Shown here one piece after another: positions 19,425 through 25,169 of a DNA stretch of 25,169 nucleotides; position 1 is the first letter of the stretch, and each line of letters begins with the position of its first letter. A program made the translations under genes and the position numbers. Source of the DNA: Gnetum montanum (lineage: Eukaryota; Streptophyta; Gnetopsida; Gnetales; Gnetaceae); the NCBI GenBank assembly GCA_015680685.1, contig MNCI01005957.1, positions 100,348 to 125,516 of the forward strand. The letters run 5' to 3'. Under the pieces are notes generated by a model. The model did not search any database, had not been told where the DNA came from, and worked only from the letters and a program-made list of their open reading frames with translations.

Positions 19425-20350
19425 TGGGGACTTGTTGGGAGGCATCAGGAGGCCCTCAGCATAAAAACAACCATTTTTATTTTTGGCACCTTTAGGATAG
19501 ACATCTCTCTAGAAAGATAGATGTCTTCCCAAAGACATCTCCCCTAAAGTGTAGACGTCTCCAGTCCATAGAAGACAAATACCAAAAATAGTAGAAGTCT
19601 CTCCCGAGAGTATGGTTTTCATAAAAGATGTCTCCTTAGAAAGATAGATGTCTCCTTAGAAGTGTAGACATCTCCATTTCAGAGAAGATGTCTCCCAAAA
19701 GTAGTAGATGTCTCTCCTAAGAACAAAGCTCGTATAAGAGATGTCTACATGAAACAAAAGACATCTATGTTGATGAAGAAGAAAAGCTCTGACATGACAT
19801 ATTGATTGGAAAACATCCAAAAGACTCAAGATCCATGTCAGAAACATCTAGGGAGGCAAATAGAAAGCTTCATAGGGTTTTGGATCTTTATAATTATGTA
19901 TGCCTTCATTCACGAAGAAGGAGGAGAGTTTGTATGCAAGGAGAACTGGGCAAGAGAGATTGGGTGAGTGCAATAGGTGATTATAGCTCTAAGATCAACT
20001 TGTGAGGTGTTGATCTATGTGTTCTATTCTCTTGTATCTCACTTGTGAGTTGAGAACTCAGTCCCCGATTGTGGGAGAGATTTCTCTTGGTTATATCTTG
20101 CATTGAGAACAACCACTATGTGATTGTAGAGCCTCATGCTCTGCAATTTCATTTGAGTGTAATAGGTTTATGTATGCTTGTGGGTTGTGTGAACCTTGTT
20201 GTAATCTTTGAATAATTTAATTGAAGATAGCTAGTTTTCTTGTTTTTCTAGCAAATAAATTTATCTTTGCATAATATCTAGATTTAGTGTGTTGAAGGTA
20301 ATTTAATTGGGAAGTGAACCTACTCCACATCCTCTAGGTCAATATTGATT
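19425..20350 (+). repeat. Copia LTR C (about 925 bp)
   Basis: Begins TGGGGACTTGTTGGGAGGCATCAG and ends near CCTCTAGGTCAATATTGATT, alignable with the end of LTR A. It carries the richest AGACGTCT-type array (about 19498-19770, at least ten members). Its second half differs strongly from LTR A, so the two are not the pair of a single insertion. Confidence 0.55.
19498..19770 (+). repeat. AGAYRTCT palindrome array in copia LTR C
   Basis: Repeated AGACATCT, AGATGTCT and one TAGACGTCTCC, spaced roughly 15-35 bp apart and often followed by CC. Most are decayed forms of AGACGTCT. Confidence 0.6.
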
Positions 20351-21370
20351 AGGGTCTCTTTGAGATCATATAATGTAGCCTCAACTAGTCCCTTGGAGAA
20401 TTGTCCATGAGCATCACACCACCTTCCTTACTTATCTTGATGATAAGCCAAAATCACTAGTGTTAGGGTAGCATCCTCCAAGTGTTTAAATATGACATAA
20501 GTGCACCTTTATTTAATAGCATCTTTCTTGATAAAGATCCTTGGTGATCTTTGAATGTTCTCCACCATATTGTTCATAGTAACAACTTGCACATAATGCT
20601 AAAGAAACATACACTTGAGTTGAAAAATGTTAAGATAAAAAATGTATAATTATTTCCAAGTAATGCACCAACACCTTCCCAAGCAATGGAACCAATAATA
20701 AGGGCCCTACTTGTTGTGATCAATGGGATTATATCATATAGAACATGGTTTGATCTGGTAGTAAGCTTTGAAGATGATGTTAAGTGAATTACCAATACTT
20801 GTGCATGTTCTTGTGTTCCGTAAACATAAAAGATATTATGATACATATCATATAGTGAGAACCTAAGTTTCCATGGTGGTAAAAATAGAGAAAATATTTA
20901 TAATTTTATGTATTTATAAATATAAGATTAAGATGATAAATAATGCACACACAATGTAATCCCTCATTGAAGAGGCATAATACTTACAAGTATGCATACA
21001 TGTTATAATCCCTTATGGGAAAGGTGCAACACCACACACTAAAACTAATAGTTGGCTCCTACTCATAACTTCCATGGCCTAACATCATGTCATACAGTTG
21101 TGATATCCTTGAATGGATGAATCATTAGAGCTTAATATAACATAAGTGAAATGAAAATAAAATAAATATTTTTGGTATTTTTTATATTTTAAGGCATACA
21201 AGTCATGAAACATAAGGAAAACCATGCTCTGTATTCACTATGCAAATACTAGACTCTACATCGACTAAATGATTTTAGACTACATAAGCAAGATAGCACT
21301 CTAACATAGTTTAGTCATACTTATGAAAGCAATGAATCAAAACACATATATAAAACATGAAGGAAATTAA
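20351..21370. other. Unassigned stretch
   Basis: A minus-strand frame spans 20574-20846, and another set of minus-strand frames lies at 20351-20560 (including FKHLEDATLTLVILAYHQDK). They look somewhat protein-like but match no family I can name. It does not continue the E3 protease cut at 14987. Possibly part of another decayed element on the minus strand. Confidence 0.25.
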
Positions 21371-21645
21371 CTTACCTAAGGGAGGAGGAGTTTTTCACAT
21401 AATTTAGAAGCCAAAAGCTCAAGTGAAATGCCTAAGTCATCAATGATGTATTTGTAGTTTTTATAATATAATGGTAAAGGTTTGCTAATACCTAAGCATC
21501 AACGAAGGTTCAATGACATAGCCCTCACCAATCAAAGCATACTTTTGACACTTGGGTTCAAACCTAGATAAACAAGGGATGTGTCAACATCCTTGCATTG
21601 ACATAGCAAGTGTGTTAATGCAAGGATGTTAGCACACTCCCTTGT
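21371..21645 (-). repeat. Orphan copy of the E3 internal promoter/hairpin block
   Basis: On the minus strand: a long hairpin, then a TATA-like TTATAAAA (about 21460), then words alignable with E3 10010-10061 (ACTACAAATA..GACTTAGGCATTTCAC here, ACTATAAATA..GACTTAGCCAAAATTTCAC there). It ends with a consensus splice donor CTTAG/GTAAGTTA at 21376/21375. No post-pol ORF is recognisable downstream. Confidence 0.4.
21572..21645. repeat. Imperfect palindrome, arms about 28 nt
   Basis: The arms are 21572-21599 and 21617-21645, with a perfect 14-bp core AACATCCTTGCATT/AATGCAAGGATGTT, outer ACAAGGGA/TCCCTTGT-type pairing and a 17-nt loop. Confidence 0.75.
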
Positions 21646-21660
21646 AAGACATCAAGCATC

Positions 21661-22511
21661 AGGTCTAGATTAGACTTGGAATCTAAGAAAACATGCCAAG
21701 AGAATCTCAAGGTATCTAAATAAGGTAAAAAATATTATACAAAGCTTCAAATAGAGACACAACCCAAAAGTGTGATACAAGAGATAAGGATGAATAACTA
21801 GGAGATACAAACCTTAACCAAACATACTAGGAATATAAACATATGGTGCATGAAATACTTTCCAAGTCCAAGGCTAATAATTAGCTTACAAAATGCCACT
21901 AGATGACTTATCATTAATTCCATAAAAAATCTAAATAATTCTTATAATTTAATTTCATAAGACTAATCCCTCAAAAATATACATAAAATCCTAAAAATAT
22001 GAAAACCAAAAGAGAGGCTAAGATTACTCACCTCAAATATGTATAAAGAAATCCACACAAACAAAAAGAAGCATCATAACAAATCTACCAAAAGTATAAT
22101 ATGACCCAAAAATCTCTAGCACCTTCACAAGCTCTAGATTCTAGTAGCACTTCTCCTCATATGTAAAAATGTCAAGGTGTGTAGATTACAAGAGCTGTGG
22201 ATGTTTTAATGAGAGGTTACCAAAAATCATATAGAGGAAATCAAGCCAATTTCCACAATAGGAGTTTCATCATGAGGATAATTCTAAGTCATATTTATAA
22301 AATCCTTCTACACTCATGAATAGGATTGGTGTACACTTGCTAGATAAAGATACATGAATAATAAACATCTAAAAGAAATACATATTTAAATTAATGCATA
22401 CATACCACAATGCTCATGAAATAATAGAAAAAATGTACATATGATCTTCAATGACTTACAAAAATCATATGACATATTACCTAGAGATATTATTTGATGG
22501 GCCTTGCAAAG
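21661..22511. other. AT-rich stretch, nothing recognised
   Basis: No coding or RNA feature is supported on either strand. A minus-strand TTATAAATATG near 22290 and the general composition suggest decayed LTR or internal element DNA. Confidence 0.35.
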
Positions 22512-22801
22512 TGATGAGTGACGAGGTACCCCTACACTCAACCATACGAAACGAGCGTCACATGCGCAATCCGATCGAACTCCACAGATGGACTAGTTGT
22601 GGCACCTAGATAGTTAGCCTTAGGTCACAGTTCACTATCTTCTCACCTAGAATAGTTTTGCATATGTCATGTATGGTTTAGTCTAGATGAGGTGTATGAT
22701 GTGTTCTAATTCTAACGCTACTCCTAAAGGTAGTGGAAAATAATATTAACTAAGCTAAGCTAAGAGGAAAAGGGTAAGAAAATCTAATCTAGCCTAAGTG
22801 T

Positions 22802-23115
22802 GATGAGCAACCGATTCCTTGATCAACCGTACACATCTTGGACCTCGTGCACGACTACCACTAGGACTACCAAGCGTAGCTCTAAGGTATGCCACTAGGA
22901 TTACCAAGCACAGATCCCAAATATGCCACTGGGTTACCAAGCGTAGATCCTGGATACGCCACTGGGCTACCAAGTAGTCACACTTAAATGCTCGTAACCA
23001 AGTCGTACTCGTTCTGCTTCTAGGAGTTTAAGGGTGAGGGACTAATCGCGATGAGTAACCGATTCCTTGACTAGCCTTACACATCCGTAGATGCTCGTAA
23101 TCAAGTCGTACTCAC
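22802..23115 (-). repeat. Segmental duplication inside E4 LTR
   Basis: GATGAGCAACCGATTCCTTG (22802) recurs at 23050, and TGCTCGTAACCAAGTCGTACTC (22988) recurs at 23091. E1 has each only once. The outer copy lacks the tandem units. Confidence 0.6.
22856..22977 (-). repeat. Four short tandem units in E4 LTR
   Basis: The word CCACTRGGATTACCAAGCG recurs about every 35 bp at roughly 22858, 22891, 22926 and 22959 with variable linkers. E1 has two such units, and E2 and E3 have three each, so the unit is a variable-number module of this LTR superfamily. Confidence 0.6.
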
Positions 23116-23201
23116 ACCGCGCTATGAAAGCAATAAATAACATTAAATAAATAACAATTAAATAAACTAAGTGAATGCTACAATGATGAAGTAATCTCGA
23201 T

Positions 23202-23207
23202 CTTTAT
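23202..23207 (-). promoter_or_regulatory. AATAAA polyadenylation signal of E4 LTR
   Basis: Minus strand AATAAAGATCGAG, identical to E1 at the matching place. Confidence 0.5.
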
Positions 23208-23375
23208 TGTCGGTCATGTGTGTGTCCAAGTACGGCACACTCGAATAAAGACACTGTACAATTACATTCACCACATTGCGGGCAGACATGGGAAAAAATC
23301 TAACTCTAGAGGGATCAAACTGCCAAAGCTTTGCTACTCTAAAACTGGGATCCTGAACAAGGAAGAGCTGCATCT

Positions 23376-23383
23376 TATTTATA
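23376..23383 (-). promoter_or_regulatory. TATA box of E4 LTR
   Basis: TATAAATA on the minus strand, followed by AG, about 20 bp downstream of the GATATC array. Confidence 0.65.
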
Positions 23384-23401
23384 GATATGGCGGTGGACTG
23401 C

Positions 23402-23503
23402 GATATCGCGTATGCGATATCGTAGGGGAAGATGCGATATCACGTACATGATATCGTGGGGGATGCGATATCGTGTCGGCTACGATATCGCGTACGCGAT
23501 ATC
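23402..23503 (-). repeat. GATATC palindrome array in U3 of E4
   Basis: Seven GATATC sites at 23402, 23416, 23436, 23450, 23467, 23484 and 23498, nearly all flanked by CG. The outermost pair forms the perfect 20-bp palindrome GATATCGCGTACGCGATATC (23484-23503). Spacings are 14, 20, 14, 17, 17 and 14 bp. The array lies between the LTR start and the TATA box. Confidence 0.85.
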
Positions 23504-23530
23504 GCGACCTATGCGGACCGTGTCTCATCA

Positions 23531-23541
23531 TACCCCCATGA
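23531..23541 (-). other. Polypurine tract of E4
   Basis: Minus strand CATGGGGGTA directly before the LTR start, matching E1. Confidence 0.75.
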
Positions 23542-23701
23542 CTAAATAAAAGCTCATCCTCGAGTTACAAGGAGAATAAGCTTCAGTGATTACACAGTGG
23601 ATAGGTATGGGATTATTAACTGGAAAAAGAAATGGACTAATGCCGCAGTGTGGGAAGACACAACATAGAGAAAAAATACTACAACTATAAAAATGTGGAA
23701 C

Positions 23702-24298
23702 TCATGTAGTTCCTAGTGGTAGTGGCTTCTCCATAGGTGTCTTTCCCTTTTCTTGCACCCCAAGTCTTGGGATTTGATAGCGTTGAAGTATGGCCTAGAG
23801 TTTCTCCTCTTGTAAGGCCTTGAGTGCCTTGGCATGCTTGTAAGTTTGCACTTGTGCCATAGAGGCAACCCAGACAGCCTTCTCTTTTTCTTCGGCCACC
23901 CCTTTATTCTCTGTTAATAGTTTATTAAGTTGCTCAGTTCTGAAAGTGTCCAGCTAGTTCTGAGCAACCTTTGGCCTTGTATTCGGAAGGTTTAATACTT
24001 CTAGAATGGTTTGAACAAAGAAATCAATAGTCACACCACAATTGTTAACTATGGTGCCTTCTTCTTTATTGTGCCAAAATTGGTACATTTCCCCTAAGTA
24101 CCAGGCACTGCTCTTAGAAAGGATATCTCCTGCTTCTGCCTACCCAGACCGTACGGTAGGAGGATCTTCTTGATGAATGCTGAATGATTGTTCCTCCTAT
24201 TCTGCATGTTTTCTGGCAAGGCCTTGTCTTCCACCTCTCTGAGATCGTTTCGTTCCACCTTGAATAGGACCCTCCTGCTGTGCACATTTCAGATCCAT
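23702..24298 (-). pseudogene. Post-pol ORF of E4, shortened and broken
   Basis: Starts at ATG 24298 (MDLKCAQQEGPIQGGTKRSQ), directly after TGTGATTGTAG, and ends at TGA 23702. It is collinear with E1 12-780 but lacks about 170 bp that encode the GPF..LWPTL block in E1. The junction is near 24110, after which YQFWHNKEEGT and NNCGVTIDF follow. The Glu/Lys-rich tail (ENKGVAEEKEKAVW, then Pro-rich end) is present. In-frame stops are TAG where Gln fits (for example HAE-stop-EEQSF and QN-stop-LDTF). Like E1 it lacks the long coiled-coil and middle domain of E3. Function unknown. Confidence 0.7.
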
Positions 24299-24533
24299 CT
24301 ACAATCACACAGGTCAAGCATTAGTAAGGTTGTTTAGGAAATCAAGTTATACCTTACTACTTGCCTTAATTAAAGATCTTATGTTATAGTGTGTGATCGT
24401 GCCCAAAAATTGTAATAATGGATCTTGTGACTTAGGTGGCTTTCCAATTTAATTTTCTGATATAGCTAAGGGGACAGCTAAGGGGATCAAATTGTTTTTG
24501 ACACATTCTACTCTTAATTTTAGAACTAATTAC
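24299..24533 (-). other. Candidate intron before the E4 post-pol ORF
   Basis: On the minus strand the acceptor TGTGATTGTAG ends at 24299, with TACTAAT about 22 nt upstream as a near-perfect branch site. A weaker donor candidate, AAGG/GTAATT, lies near 24533. The position matches the E3 candidate. Confidence 0.4.
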
Positions 24534-24589
24534 CCTTAAAGATGTCCTGCGGGCGATGATGAATTTCAAAAAATTTATGCACTATTCGG

Positions 24590-24804
24590 CATGTACAAAA
24601 AATTTATATGCTATTCAGCATGTACCCTCTCCCCCACGACTAAGCTGAACACTCCAAGTTCAAATAGGTTCAAACGGAATGAAATTCGAAGTACTAGCGA
24701 GCGAGTTATGGATATGAAAGAAAGGGACGCGCAATCGCAAGTCGTAGAGAGAAATTTGAAAAACTTCTCCTGCATTGATTAGCACAGGGGGGTCATGTAT
24801 ATAT
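24590..24804 (-). promoter_or_regulatory. Promoter-like block internal to E4
   Basis: Minus strand TATATAT at 24798-24804, followed by words alignable with E3 9860-10061 (AAACTTCTCC.. and GAGTTATGGATAT.. here, AAAAACTCCCC and GAAGTTATGATCT in E3, given as plus strand). It lies 500 bp upstream of the post-pol ATG, compared with 451 bp in E3. Confidence 0.35.
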
Positions 24805-25091
24805 TGAAGTGAGGGGCACTTAGAGAATGTACCGAATTTTTTTTATATGTTTTTGAAATTAAACATTGTAAACCAAGGACATCTGAACAATTGTTAAAGG
24901 ATTCCAGGGTAAGTCAACTAGTTCTAAAGGCATGAAAATTATGATGGTGTGGAATTTATCAATAAGGACCTCAAATGGTAGAGAAAAAGGCTATGTGATA
25001 GTAATAAGGGAAAGAAAATCAATTGAAAAATTAAGCTAAGGGTAAGAGATGGTGTGTGTGAGCTAGAGAATTAATGAAGATTACAACAAAA

Positions 25092-25148
25092 TTACACAAG
25101 TGGGTCCTCCCCAAAGCAGGTTTCAACCTATTATGCCCCTTGTGTAAT
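25092..25148 (-). repeat. Conserved inverted repeat (hairpin) in E4
   Basis: ATTACACAAG (25091-25100) pairs with CTTGTGTAAT (25139-25148), followed by TGGG against CCC. It matches the E3 hairpin at 10358-10412 in position, spacing and loop, with different stem bases. Confidence 0.6.
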
Positions 25149-25169
25149 CACACTTAAAGTGTCCATGGG

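Larger units (their letters stand above)
22512..23530 (-). repeat. 3' LTR of E4 (1019 bp)
   Basis: On the minus strand it begins TGATGAGACA and ends CACTCATCA. It has a U3 GATATC array, a TATA box at 23376-23383, an AATAAA at 23202-23207, a duplicated segment and four CCACTGGGATTACCAAGC-type units. It is longer than the E1 LTR by about 170 bp because of these repeats. Confidence 0.85.
22512..25169 (-). mobile_element. E4: 3' end of an Athila-like element, minus strand
   Basis: Mirror-image relative of E1. Read right to left: a hairpin and promoter-like block, a short post-pol ORF, a polypurine tract and a 3' LTR ending CACTCATCA. E1 and E4 share post-pol ORF layout and R/U5 sequence at roughly nine in ten bases by eye in the best blocks. 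E4 is less decayed, with CG-rich palindromes still intact, so it is probably younger. Its pol lies beyond the right edge. Confidence 0.8.

Noticed and set aside
20574-20846. Minus-strand open frame of 90 codons with hydrophobic stretches
   Set aside because: No family recognised, no start context and no conserved copy in the window; AT-rich DNA yields such frames by chance.
23402-23503. Could the regularly spaced palindromes be a CRISPR array?
   Set aside because: Spacing is too short and irregular, there are no unique spacers of constant length, and the array sits inside a plant LTR.
24591-24782. Plus-strand open frame of 63 codons in E4
   Set aside because: It lies in the non-coding promoter-like block, and the E3 equivalent has no such frame.
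1-25169. tRNA, rRNA or host gene exons
   Set aside because: None recognised on either strand; the tRNA-like words are retrotransposon primer binding sites.

Overview
The window looks like repeat-rich intergenic DNA from a large plant nuclear genome. I find no intact host gene, no rRNA or tRNA gene and no prokaryotic feature. Nearly everything recognisable is decayed LTR retrotransposon. The evidence is TG..CA-type LTRs with TATA boxes and AATAAA signals, primer binding sites matching plant tRNA-Asp and initiator tRNA-Met, polypurine tracts, and broken gag, protease, RT, integrase and post-pol frames. Species cannot be named from this.

Layout, left to right. (1) 1-1814, + strand: 3' end of an Athila-like Ty3/gypsy element (E1), with a short post-pol ORF, polypurine tract and 3' LTR. 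(2) about 1850-5915, + strand: 5' part of a second Athila-like element (E2), with a 5'-truncated LTR, a tRNA-Asp-type PBS, gag and protease. It stops abruptly in the protease-RT linker. (3) 5916-14987, - strand: a third related element (E3), inserted there in opposite orientation. In its own reading direction (right to left) it has pol (protease remnant, RT, RNase H, integrase), a non-coding block with a hairpin and promoter-like signals, a long post-pol ORF of about 2.8 kb, a polypurine tract and a 3' LTR. (4) 14988-18480, + strand: a Ty1/copia element with LTR, initiator-Met PBS and gag but no pol, followed by a partial second LTR. (5) 18481-20350: tail and LTR of another related copia copy. 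(6) 20351-22511: poorly recognisable DNA, including an orphan copy of the E3 promoter/hairpin block at about 21370-21660. (7) 22512-25169, - strand: 3' end of a fourth Athila-like element (E4), a close relative of E1 lying as its mirror image.

The notable features are structural. Three copies carry a splice-acceptor-like sequence exactly before the ATG of the post-pol ORF, with an upstream TATA and splice-donor candidates. This suggests the ORF was expressed from its own spliced message. A stem upstream of this block is kept between E3 and E4 although its bases have changed, with paired changes on both arms. Each LTR family carries its own cluster of short palindromes in U3: GATATC with CG flanks in E1/E4, ATGCAT in E3, and AGACGTCT derivatives in copia. 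The long E3 ORF has broken mostly by C-to-T nonsense changes, chiefly CAG to TAG, and only two frame changes, as expected from methylation-driven decay. All homology calls were made by eye.
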